From: Comamonadaceae bacterium
GTDB taxonomy: Bacteria; Pseudomonadota; Gammaproteobacteria; Burkholderiales; Burkholderiaceae_C
DNA length: 64,000 nt
Assembly (NCBI GenBank): GCA_947375135.1
Contig: CANCER010000002.1
Coordinates: 149,029-213,028 of the forward strand
Direction: 5' to 3'
In this document: positions 37,646 to 46,683 of the stretch, one piece after another
How positions within the stretch are numbered: position 1 is the first letter of the stretch
Layout of the letters: every line of letters starts with the position of its first letter
Made by a program: the position numbers and the translations under genes
Notes under the pieces: model-generated
What the model was told of the DNA's origin: nothing
Seen by the model: the letters and a program-made list of their open reading frames with translations, nothing else
Database searches by the model: none

Positions 37646-39430
37646 ATGTTCACTCGACTCATACGTCTGGCCTTTGCGGCGCTGGCCTTTTTTATGGCGG
37701 GCTTGGCTGCGGCGGATACCAACATTCCGATTACGAATCCGAATTTTGAAGGAAATTATTATGGAATGCCTGGATGGACCTTCACCTCAGCCACACGGTT
37801 GAAAGAGCCTGCAATTGTTGGTGGCCTTCCGTATGCACAGCCATTTCCGCGCAATTCGTCTGGTTACAACGATGCATTACTCCCTGCTGAAGTTCCCAAT
37901 TATTTAAAGATGGTGTGTATTGTTTGTCCGGCTTCGCCAACCAATTTCAATGCAATTTCTCAGCAGGTCAATGGGCTGACGTTTGGGAAAAAATACCAAT
38001 TGAAGTTCCACGCTTGGGGGAGATTTGACATCGACTATGGAGTACCCAAGGAACTCCTATACAACCGAGATCCTGCACCTATAACAGCAAGCTTGGGTAG
38101 CCAGGTTTCCGGCCCTATTACGGGTCTCTGGAACGGCCCATACTTCATGCTGAACCCCGTGCCATGGAAAGAGTACACCGTCAATTTCACCTACAAGGAC
38201 ATGGCCAGCTCCGCGCTACTCAAGTTCACACAATTCACACTGGGGCTGGGCCTTCCCTGTGTGCATTGCGATCCGCAGGATGAGTTGTACCTCACCAATG
38301 TCCGCCTTACTCAAATTGCCGGCGCAGCCCCGCAACTGCAAGTCACCAAAGAACTTGGCGCCGCCCGTATAGCCGACACCGACCAGTTCATTGTCAAAAT
38401 CCTGCAGAACAGCACCACGGTCAACGCCACCACCAACAGCACGACCACAGGGGCAGGCTCCACCGTGACAGCCGGCAGCGGCACCACCGGCCTGACCACC
38501 CTGGTCTCCGGCACCACCTACACCATCACTGAGGCCGCCAGCGGCACAGCCAACCTGGCGCGCTACAACGCGGAACTGGCCTGCACCGATGCAACAGGCG
38601 CCAAAAAGGATTTGGCTCTGAACAGCGGCTTCACGCTGAGTGACGACGACGTCATCACCTGCAAGATCAAGAACACCGCCAAGGCACCGATGCTGCGCCT
38701 CACCAAGGCCCTGGGTACAACCGGGCGCATCAACAACGCAGACCAGTTCACCGTGCTCATCCAGCAGCGCTTGAGCGACGTGGCAAGTGGCACCACTGCT
38801 GGCACCGGCAGCAGCATCAGCGCAGGCACCACAGGCTGGACCCCTCTGGTGTCGGGCACCGGCTACACCCTCAACGAGGTGATGACAGCCGGTAGCGTCT
38901 CCAAGCTGGGCCGCTACACCGGCGTGGTGGGTTGCAGCAACACCTTTGCAGGTAGTCCGACGTCGGTACCCTTGGTGCCGGGAACCGCGTTTACGCCCAC
39001 CTACGGCGATGTGCTGGACTGCACCTTGACCAACAAGCCCACGCTGGCCACCTTGACGGTGACCCAAAAAACCCTTGTGACGGCGCCTGCCACCTTCAAC
39101 CCGCCCGTGAAGTTCAGCTACACCGGCACCAACGGCTGGACGCTGCAGCAAAACAGCAGCACGGTCCTCAATGTGGTGACCACGGGCGCCCGCCAAACCC
39201 TGACGGTGCTGAACGTGGACACCGCGCTGTCGGTGGCAGTGCCAACGACGGAGACAGGCTGGAGGATTGTCAGCATCCGTTGCACGGATACGAACGCCAC
39301 CGTCTCCACCAACCCCCTGCCGCCGACTGTTCTGGTCAGCTCCACAACCAATTCAATCACCATCCCCGCAGCCTATGTGGTGGCCGGTGCGGCACTGCAA
39401 TGTGCGGTGATTGGATCACGACTGCAGTAG
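37646..39430 (+). CDS. secreted repeat protein with prealbumin-like repeats, copy A
   Basis: Signal peptide; repeats LxVTKxLG..RIxDxDQFxVxI; C-terminal half matches copy B. Confidence 0.7.
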   Translation: MFTRLIRLAFAALAFFMAGLAAADTNIPITNPNFEGNYYGMPGWTFTSATRLKEPAIVGGLPYAQPFPRNSSGYNDALLPAEVPNYLKMVCIVCPASPTNFNAISQQVNGLTFGKKYQLKFHAWGRFDIDYGVPKELLYNRDPAPITASLGSQVSGPITGLWNGPYFMLNPVPWKEYTVNFTYKDMASSALLKFTQFTLGLGLPCVHCDPQDELYLTNVRLTQIAGAAPQLQVTKELGAARIADTDQFIVKILQNSTTVNATTNSTTTGAGSTVTAGSGTTGLTTLVSGTTYTITEAASGTANLARYNAELACTDATGAKKDLALNSGFTLSDDDVITCKIKNTAKAPMLRLTKALGTTGRINNADQFTVLIQQRLSDVASGTTAGTGSSISAGTTGWTPLVSGTGYTLNEVMTAGSVSKLGRYTGVVGCSNTFAGSPTSVPLVPGTAFTPTYGDVLDCTLTNKPTLATLTVTQKTLVTAPATFNPPVKFSYTGTNGWTLQQNSSTVLNVVTTGARQTLTVLNVDTALSVAVPTTETGWRIVSIRCTDTNATVSTNPLPPTVLVSSTTNSITIPAAYVVAGAALQCAVIGSRLQ

Positions 39431-39475
39431 TGAGAAGGTGCACCAGCTTACCCCTTGATGAAGGACTCAAACACC

Positions 39476-40414
39476 ATGTGGAATGCAACACAAGCGATGC
39501 TCCTGGCGCTACCCAACAAGCTCATCGGACTGAGCGTCATGCTGCTCGCCGTGGCCCTGGTGTTTGGGCTGGCCGAGCGCATATTCCCGCTGCATCCGCA
39601 AAAGACCCTGCGCAAAAGCTGGCTCATCGATGTGGGCTATTTCTACATAGGCGCCATCGTGCCGGTCTTTTTGCTGCTGCTGTTCATGCACCTCATCGAT
39701 GAGTTGCTCAGCCCCCTAGGCCCCATGCCCTGGCAACCGTGGGTATCAGACCTGTCCGCGCCGGTGGCCTTCGTGGTCTCCACCCTTTTGAGCGAAGTGG
39801 CCTACTATTGGGCGCACCGGCTGGCCCACCAGGTGCCGTTGCTGTGGCGCTTTCACTCTATTCACCACAGCGCGCCTCACGTCGACTGGCTGGTCAACAC
39901 GCGCGCCCATCCGCTGGATTTGTCCTTTGTCCGGGCCTTCATTTTTGTCTGCCTGTACGTCATTGGCTTTGGCCGGCGTGACCCCGATTCGACTGAAATT
40001 GCACACAGCGTGTTTGTGACCTGGATGACTATCTGGGCTTACTTGGTGCATGCCAACATCCGGCTGAGCTTGGGCTGGCTGGAGTATGTGGTTTCCAGTC
40101 CGCACTTTCACCACTGGCACCACGCCAAGGGCGACCCGGCCTTGGTGGATAAAAACTACGCCGCCACCATGCCGTGGGTGGACATGCTGTTTGGCACGTT
40201 CTATTTGCCCAAAAACGAATGGCCCCAGCAATACGGCATTGACGATGAACTGGCACCTAGCCTGTGGGGCCAACTCCTAGACCCGCTGCGGGGTCGCCGC
40301 GTGCGCCAGATCGGGCTTGCCGCCTGGGGGCGTGAGCCCGTGGCGGGTAAAGCGAAGCGCGCGCAGCGCAGCAGCATCAGGCCCGGTTCAAGTTCCAGTG
40401 CAAGTTCAAGATAA
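39476..40414 (+). CDS. sterol desaturase / fatty acid hydroxylase family protein, copy B
   Basis: Paralog of 36701-37627; shared LFGTFYLPKNEWPQQYGIDDELAP. Confidence 0.88.
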   Translation: MWNATQAMLLALPNKLIGLSVMLLAVALVFGLAERIFPLHPQKTLRKSWLIDVGYFYIGAIVPVFLLLLFMHLIDELLSPLGPMPWQPWVSDLSAPVAFVVSTLLSEVAYYWAHRLAHQVPLLWRFHSIHHSAPHVDWLVNTRAHPLDLSFVRAFIFVCLYVIGFGRRDPDSTEIAHSVFVTWMTIWAYLVHANIRLSLGWLEYVVSSPHFHHWHHAKGDPALVDKNYAATMPWVDMLFGTFYLPKNEWPQQYGIDDELAPSLWGQLLDPLRGRRVRQIGLAAWGREPVAGKAKRAQRSSIRPGSSSSASSR

Positions 40415-40424
40415 GAAAGAAAAA

Positions 40425-42206
40425 ATGACTACTTCACTATTTAACAAGTTGTTAAAAATAGCCGTTGCGTTCAGCGCACTCTGCATGCTGGCGTTCACCA
40501 ATCTGAACGCCGCTACGGGCCCCAACTTGCTGGTAAATAGTGCGTTTGAGAGCCTATCCAACACTGGCGTCCCGGACAATTGGAGCGGAAGCGCAGTCCA
40601 ATATTATCCGTATGACATCAATCCTGCCTATACCTTCGTTTTCACTCAGCAATGGCCATGGGAGAACCCTCCTGCTGGCTTTGATAACTACGTCATGATG
40701 GGCTGCGTTGGGCTCTGTCCTGATTCAAAACTACTGGCGCAAAAAGTCAATGGCCTGGTATCCGGCCACCAGTACCAACTGTCTTACTACACCTTAGGCT
40801 ATCTCTGGACCGATGTAAGCGAAGCGACTGGGAAAAGGTTTTCGACAGGTCCTCTTTTGGTAAGCCTGGGCTCGCAACAAGCGACACCAGTTGTGCTCCA
40901 AACCGGTGACTTTGCAATAGCTACGCCTTGGGTCAAGCAGATCTTTACCTTTAATTACAGCGGCCCTTCCAGCAGTGCCTGGTTGACCTTTTTCAAAACA
41001 TTCTCCTCGCTGGTCACAGCGGGATGCGTGCCCTGTCAGGACAGAACGTATCTTGCCAACACATCGTTGGTCGACGTTACGCCAACCGCACCTCTGCTCA
41101 GAGTGCAAAAGGCCCTGGGAACCGCCGGCCGCATCAACGACTCCGACCAGTTCCTGGTTGCCATCCGCAATGCCTCCACTTCCGCCGCCTTGAACAGCGC
41201 CAGCACCAGCGGCACGGGCAGGACGATTACCGGCGGTTTGGCAAGCATCACAGGCGACACCACGACCACTTACAAGGTGACCGAGGAAATGGCGGCAGGC
41301 AGCAATTCCAAACTTGTGCAATATGATGCAGCGCTGAGTTGCAGCAACGCCAACAGCAGCGGCACGCAGTTTCCATCTGGTTCCATTCAAGTTGGTCAAA
41401 ACTTCCCGCTGCTCAAGGCAGGGGACGACGTCACCTGCACCCTGACCAACACACCCAAGGCACCGGTATTGCGCCTCACCAAGGCGCTGGGCACAGCGGG
41501 TCGCATCAACAACGCAGACCAGTTCACCGTGCTCATCCAGCAGCGCTTGAGCGATGTGGCAAGCGGCACCACTGTCGGCACTGGCAGCAGCATCAGCGCA
41601 GGCACCACAGGCTGGACCAATCTGGTGTCGGGCACCAGCTACACCCTCAACGAGGTGATGACGGCCGGCAGCGCCTCCAAGCTGGGCCGCTACACCGGCG
41701 TGGTGGGTTGCAGCAACACCTTTGCGGATAGCCCCACGTCGGTACCCTTGGTGCCGGGAACCGCGTTTACGCCCACCTACGGCGATGTGCTGGACTGCAC
41801 CTTGACCAATAAGCCCACGCTGGCCACCTTGACGGTGACGCAAAAAACCCTTGTGACGGCGCCTGCCACCTTCAACCCGCCCGTGAAGTTAAGCTACACC
41901 GGCACCAACGGCTGGACGCTGCAGCAAAACAGCAGCACGGTCCTCAATGTGGTGACCACGGGCGCCCGCCAAACCCTGACGGTGCTGAACGTGGACACCG
42001 CGCTGTCGGTGGCATTGCCAACGACGGAGACAGGCTGGAGGATTGTCAGCATCCGCTGCACGGATACGAACGCAACCGTCTCCGCCAACCCCCTGCCGCC
42101 GACTGTTGTGGTCAGCTCCACGACCAATTCAATCACCATCCCCGCAGCCTATGTGGTGGCCGGTGCGGCACTGCAATGTGCGGTGATTGGATCACGACTG
42201 CAATAG
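40425..42206 (+). CDS. secreted repeat protein with prealbumin-like repeats, copy B
   Basis: Signal-like N-term MTTSLFNKLLKIAVAFSALCMLAFTNLNA; C-terminal part almost identical to copy A. Confidence 0.7.
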   Translation: MTTSLFNKLLKIAVAFSALCMLAFTNLNAATGPNLLVNSAFESLSNTGVPDNWSGSAVQYYPYDINPAYTFVFTQQWPWENPPAGFDNYVMMGCVGLCPDSKLLAQKVNGLVSGHQYQLSYYTLGYLWTDVSEATGKRFSTGPLLVSLGSQQATPVVLQTGDFAIATPWVKQIFTFNYSGPSSSAWLTFFKTFSSLVTAGCVPCQDRTYLANTSLVDVTPTAPLLRVQKALGTAGRINDSDQFLVAIRNASTSAALNSASTSGTGRTITGGLASITGDTTTTYKVTEEMAAGSNSKLVQYDAALSCSNANSSGTQFPSGSIQVGQNFPLLKAGDDVTCTLTNTPKAPVLRLTKALGTAGRINNADQFTVLIQQRLSDVASGTTVGTGSSISAGTTGWTNLVSGTSYTLNEVMTAGSASKLGRYTGVVGCSNTFADSPTSVPLVPGTAFTPTYGDVLDCTLTNKPTLATLTVTQKTLVTAPATFNPPVKLSYTGTNGWTLQQNSSTVLNVVTTGARQTLTVLNVDTALSVALPTTETGWRIVSIRCTDTNATVSANPLPPTVVVSSTTNSITIPAAYVVAGAALQCAVIGSRLQ

Positions 42207-43382
42207 CCAAGCCTCTGCCAACCGCACCCAGTAGCTCGCGCCCAGCGGGATCAGGTCGTCATTGAAATCGTAACTGGGGTTGTGCAGCATGCAGGGGCCA
42301 CCACCGTGGCCGATGTCGCGGTGGCTGCCGTCGCCATTGCCCAGGAACACATAGCAGCCGGGCTTGGCCATCAGCATGTACGAGAAGTCTTCCGCGCCCA
42401 TGGTCGGCTCCTGGGCGATCACGCGCTCAGGCCCCACCAGGTCGGCCATCACACCACGGGCAAAGTCGGCCTCGGCGGCGGAGTTGATGGTGGGCGGGTA
42501 GTTGCGGCGGAATTCAAACGTGCAGCTTAAGCCCATGGCAGCTGCGGTGTGCTCGGCCACCACGCGCATGCGCTGCTCGATCAGGTCCAGCACGGGAATG
42601 CTGAAGGTGCGCACCGTGCCCTGCAGTTCGCAACGATCCGGGATCACATTGGTGGCTTCACCGGCGTGGATCATGGTGACGGAGATCACCCCGGCCTCAA
42701 TCGGCTTGAGGTTGCGGCTGACAATGGTCTGAAAGGCCTGCACCATCTGCGCGGCCACCGGCATCGGATCGAGTGCGTTGTGCGGCATGGCGGCGTGACC
42801 GCCCTTGCCGTGGATGGTGATCTTGAACTCGTTGCTCGACGCCATCACCGGCCCCGCGCTCACCGCGAACTGGCCCAGCTCCATGCCCGGCCAGTTGTGC
42901 AGGCCGAACACGGCGTCCATGGGGAACTTGTCAAACAAGCCTTCCTTGATCATCTCGCGTGCGCCGCCACCGCCCTCTTCGGCCGGCTGGAAGATCAGGT
43001 ACACCGTACCGTCAAAGTCACGGTGCGTTGCCAGGTGCTGGGCTGCTGCCAGCAGCATGGCGGTGTGGCCGTCGTGGCCGCAGGCGTGCATCTTGCCGGG
43101 GTGCACGCTGGCATGGGCAAAGGTGTTGAACTCCTGCATGGGCAGCGCATCCATGTCGGCACGCAGGCCGATGGCGCGCTTGCTGCTGCCGGCCTGGATG
43201 ATGCCGACCACGCCGGTGGTGCCCAGCCCCCGGTGGATGGGGATGCCCCATTCGGTCAGCTTGTGCGCCACCAGATCGGCGGTGCGCACTTCCTGAAAGC
43301 ACAGCTCCGGGTGGGCATGCAAATCCCGGCGGATGGCGGCAATCCCGGGGGCAGCGGCTACAAGGGGTTCAACGAGGTTCAT
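42192..43382 (-). CDS. M20 family amidohydrolase (hippurate hydrolase-like)
   Basis: MHACGHDGHTAMLL, PAEEGGGGAREMIKEG, M20 dimerisation segment. Confidence 0.9.
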   Translation of the reverse strand: MNLVEPLVAAAPGIAAIRRDLHAHPELCFQEVRTADLVAHKLTEWGIPIHRGLGTTGVVGIIQAGSSKRAIGLRADMDALPMQEFNTFAHASVHPGKMHACGHDGHTAMLLAAAQHLATHRDFDGTVYLIFQPAEEGGGGAREMIKEGLFDKFPMDAVFGLHNWPGMELGQFAVSAGPVMASSNEFKITIHGKGGHAAMPHNALDPMPVAAQMVQAFQTIVSRNLKPIEAGVISVTMIHAGEATNVIPDRCELQGTVRTFSIPVLDLIEQRMRVVAEHTAAAMGLSCTFEFRRNYPPTINSAAEADFARGVMADLVGPERVIAQEPTMGAEDFSYMLMAKPGCYVFLGNGDGSHRDIGHGGGPCMLHNPSYDFNDDLIPLGASYWVRLAEAWLLQS

Positions 43383-43418
43383 GCAAACATTATGGCGCGC
43401 AAGATTTACCATAGGCCC

Positions 43419-45518
43419 ATGCATGTCTCTTCCCTACCCCCACCCGCCCACGGCCACTTTGAAGTCACCGGCGCCTGCCCACACGACTGCCCCGACACCT
43501 GCTCCCTGGTCACCAGCGTGCAGGACGGCGTGGCCATCAAGGTGCATGGCAATGCCGCGCACCCGCATACCGGTGGTGTGCTGTGCACCAAGGTCTCGCG
43601 CTACACCGAGCGCAGCTACCACCCGGAGCGTCTGCTCAAGCCCCTCAAGCGCAGCGGCCCCAAGGGCAGCGGCCAGTTTGTGGAAGTGGGCTGGGACGAG
43701 GCGCTGAGCGACATTGCCACGCGCTTGGCAGCAATCGCGGCGCGCAACCCCGAGGCGATCCTGCCCTACAGCTACGCCGGCACCATGGGCCTGGTGCAGG
43801 GCGACGGCATGGCAGCGCGCTTTTTTCACCGCTTGGGCGCCTCGCTCTTGGACCGCACCATCTGTGCCTCGGCCGGTGCCACCGCGCTGGACTACACGTT
43901 GGGCGGCAAGATCGGCACCCACGTGGAGTTTTTTGCCGAGTCCGACCTGATCCTGATCTGGGGCAGCAACTCGATTGCCAGCAACCTGCACTTCTGGCGC
44001 CATGTGCAGAGTGCCAAACGCGCCGGTGCAAAAATCATCTGCATCGACCCGCGCAAGACCGAGACCGCCGAAAAATGCCACCAGCACATCGCCCTGCGCC
44101 CCGGCACCGATGCCGCACTGGCCCTGGCACTCATGCACGAGCTGATCCGCAACGACTGGCTGGACCACGACTACATCGCAGCCCACACGCTGGGCTGGGA
44201 GGCGCTGCGTGCGCGTGCCCTGGAATGGACGCCGGCGCGCGCAGCAGCAATCTGCGGCATCCGCGTGCAGGAGATTGAAGACCTGGCACGCGACTATGGC
44301 CAGGCCTGCAAGGCCGGCAAAAACGTGGCCATCCGCCTGAACTACGGCATGCAGCGTGTGCGCGGCGGCGGCAACGCGGTGCGCGCGGTGGCCTGCCTGC
44401 CGGCACTCACCGGCGCCTGGCGCAAACGCGCCGGCGGTATGCTGCTGTCCAACTCCGGCGTGCATGCGGCCAACAAGGCGCTGCTGCAGCGCCCCGATCT
44501 GCTGGGCGCGCGCCAGCCGCGCACCATCAACATGGCCACCATTGGCGAGGCCCTGCTGCAAGCCGCCAGCCCGGCCTTCGGACCGCAGATTGAGGCCCTG
44601 GTGGTCTACAACAGCAACCCCGTGGCCGTGGCGCCCGACTCGGGCCGCGTGGTGCAGGGCTTTGCCCGCGAAGACCTGTTCACCGTGGTGCTGGAACACT
44701 TCCAGACCGACACCGCCGACTACGCCGACTACCTCCTGCCCGCCACCACCCAGCTGGAACACTGGGACATCCACACCACCTACGGCCACACCGACGTGCT
44801 TTTGAACCGCCCGGCCATTGCGCCCGTGGGCGCAGCGCGCAGTAACACCGACGTCTTCCGGGCCCTGGCCGCGCGCCTGGGTTTTACCGACCCCTGCTTT
44901 GCAGAAGACGATCTGACCATGGCGCGCCAGGCCTTTGGCGACGCCATTGCGTTTGACGAACTGCTGGACAAAGGCTTTGCCACTGCGGCGTTGCCGGATG
45001 CACCGTTTGCCAACGGCGTTTTCCCCACCCCGTCCGGCAAATGCGAATTTTTCAGCCAGCGCCTGGCCGACGCGGGCCAGGACGGCCTGCCCGACCATGT
45101 GCCGAATTACGAAGTGCCACAGCCCGGCGACGCCTACCCGCTGGCCATGATCTCGCCGCCGGCGCGTAACTTTCTCAACAGCAGCTTTGTCAACGTCAAA
45201 AGCCTGCGCGACATCGAAGGCGAGCCCCTGCTGGAAATGCATGCCGACGATGCCGCAGCGCGCAGCATTGCCGAAGGCGACACCGTGCGTGTCTTCAATG
45301 ACCGCGGCTCCTACCGCTGCGCCGTGCGCATCAACAACCGGGCGCGCCCCGGTGTGGTCAACGGCCTGGGAGTGTGGTGGCGCAAGCTGGGGCTGGACGG
45401 GCACAACGTGAACGAACTCACCAGCCAACACCTCACCGACATGGGACGCGCCCCCACGTTTTACGACTGCGCCGTGCAAGTAGAGCGCGCAGCAGAGACC
45501 GCCTCAGCCACCGCATAA
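43419..45518 (+). CDS. molybdopterin-containing oxidoreductase family protein
   Basis: N-terminal [4Fe-4S] motif CPHDCPDTCSL, MopB-like body, C-terminal molydopterin dinucleotide-binding domain. Confidence 0.9.
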   Translation: MHVSSLPPPAHGHFEVTGACPHDCPDTCSLVTSVQDGVAIKVHGNAAHPHTGGVLCTKVSRYTERSYHPERLLKPLKRSGPKGSGQFVEVGWDEALSDIATRLAAIAARNPEAILPYSYAGTMGLVQGDGMAARFFHRLGASLLDRTICASAGATALDYTLGGKIGTHVEFFAESDLILIWGSNSIASNLHFWRHVQSAKRAGAKIICIDPRKTETAEKCHQHIALRPGTDAALALALMHELIRNDWLDHDYIAAHTLGWEALRARALEWTPARAAAICGIRVQEIEDLARDYGQACKAGKNVAIRLNYGMQRVRGGGNAVRAVACLPALTGAWRKRAGGMLLSNSGVHAANKALLQRPDLLGARQPRTINMATIGEALLQAASPAFGPQIEALVVYNSNPVAVAPDSGRVVQGFAREDLFTVVLEHFQTDTADYADYLLPATTQLEHWDIHTTYGHTDVLLNRPAIAPVGAARSNTDVFRALAARLGFTDPCFAEDDLTMARQAFGDAIAFDELLDKGFATAALPDAPFANGVFPTPSGKCEFFSQRLADAGQDGLPDHVPNYEVPQPGDAYPLAMISPPARNFLNSSFVNVKSLRDIEGEPLLEMHADDAAARSIAEGDTVRVFNDRGSYRCAVRINNRARPGVVNGLGVWWRKLGLDGHNVNELTSQHLTDMGRAPTFYDCAVQVERAAETASATA

Positions 45519-45582
45519 AAGGCTGCAAAAATGAATGCTGCTAGCATCAAACGTTTTAAAACACGCTTTCCTGGAGCAGACC

Positions 45583-46032
45583 ATGCCATTCAGATTCATC
45601 ACCCTGTTTTTTATGCTGCTAGCCTGCCTGGGCGCCCGGGCTGAAGAGGCGGCTGTGGGCTACGTTAAAACCGTCTCCGGCGAAGCCAGCGTCACCACGG
45701 GCCAGCAGCGCATCGCAGCCCAGCTGGGCACCCCCCTGTACCTGGGCAGCCAACTCAAGACCGGACACAAAGGCAGCCTGGGCGTCACCTTCAAGGACGA
45801 CACCGTCATGTCCTTCGGCCAGGACACCGAATTAACCGTGGACCAATACCTCTACGCCCCCAGCCAGGGCAAACTCAAGCTGGCCGCGACCCTGACCCGT
45901 GGCACCTTGAACTATGTGTCCGGCGTGATCGCCAAGCTGCAGCCTGATGCGGTATCGGTCACCACCCCCAGCGGAACCATTGGTGTACGCGGTACCCAGT
46001 TTGTGGCCAAGGTGGAGGACAGCACACCATGA
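45583..46032 (+). CDS. FecR-domain secreted protein
   Basis: Signal peptide; GTPLYLGSQLKTGHKGSLGVTFKDDTVMSFG and TPSGTIGVRGTQF. Confidence 0.85.
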   Translation: MPFRFITLFFMLLACLGARAEEAAVGYVKTVSGEASVTTGQQRIAAQLGTPLYLGSQLKTGHKGSLGVTFKDDTVMSFGQDTELTVDQYLYAPSQGKLKLAATLTRGTLNYVSGVIAKLQPDAVSVTTPSGTIGVRGTQFVAKVEDSTP

Positions 46033-46652
46033 GCCGCACACCGCTGTGCGCACTGACGGCCACGCTGGGCGCCGCACTGCTGCTGGGTTGCTCCACGCCG
46101 CCGCCACCGGCACCGCCCGCCAAAGCACAGTCCTATGTGGTCTTGCTGGCCAGCCCCGATGGCAGCGTCGGCAAGGTCGTGGTGCAGGGCAGCAAGGGTG
46201 AGCAGGTGATTGACCAGGCGCACAGCGCTGCGCTGCTGGACGGCTCGGCAGCGCCCGCGCCGGTCGATGAAGTCCGCCTGCAACTTGATTTTGGCGAAGC
46301 CATGGCAGCAAGGCCTGTGTTGCCGCAGCACTTCATTCTGTATTTTGAAAGCGGCGGCGCCCAATTGACGACCGCCTCGCTGGCACTGCTGCCCGAGATT
46401 CTGGAAAGTGCCAAGCAGCGTGCCACGGTGGACATGTCCATCATCGGCCACTCCGACACGGTAGGCAAAGCCGATACCAACGCCGCCCTGTCGCTCAAGC
46501 GCGCCCAGGCGGTGGCCGACCTGATCCGGAGCAAAGGCCTGCAGGTGGAGGCGCTGTCGGTGGAGTCGCACGGCGAACGCAACCTGCTGGTACCCACCCC
46601 CGACGAAACGCCGGAACCCCGCAACCGCCGCGTGGAAGTGACCCTCCGCTAA
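46029..46652 (+). CDS. OmpA-family lipoprotein
   Basis: Lipobox LLLGCST; GHSDTVGKADTNAALSLKRAQAVADLI; overlaps the FecR stop by 4 nt. Confidence 0.87.
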   Translation: MSRTPLCALTATLGAALLLGCSTPPPPAPPAKAQSYVVLLASPDGSVGKVVVQGSKGEQVIDQAHSAALLDGSAAPAPVDEVRLQLDFGEAMAARPVLPQHFILYFESGGAQLTTASLALLPEILESAKQRATVDMSIIGHSDTVGKADTNAALSLKRAQAVADLIRSKGLQVEALSVESHGERNLLVPTPDETPEPRNRRVEVTLR

Positions 46653-46683
46653 AGCACCTGGCCCCGGCTGTGCCAGCAGCCAG

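Noticed and set aside
37646-42206. Phase-variable or DGR-type diversification of the secreted repeat proteins
   Set aside because: No reverse transcriptase, template repeat, invertase or simple-sequence tract was seen; only duplication with a conserved 3' end is supported.
43434-45479. 681-aa minus-strand ORF opposite the molybdopterin oxidoreductase
   Set aside because: Shadow ORF; the plus strand has a clear [4Fe-4S] motif and conserved domains.
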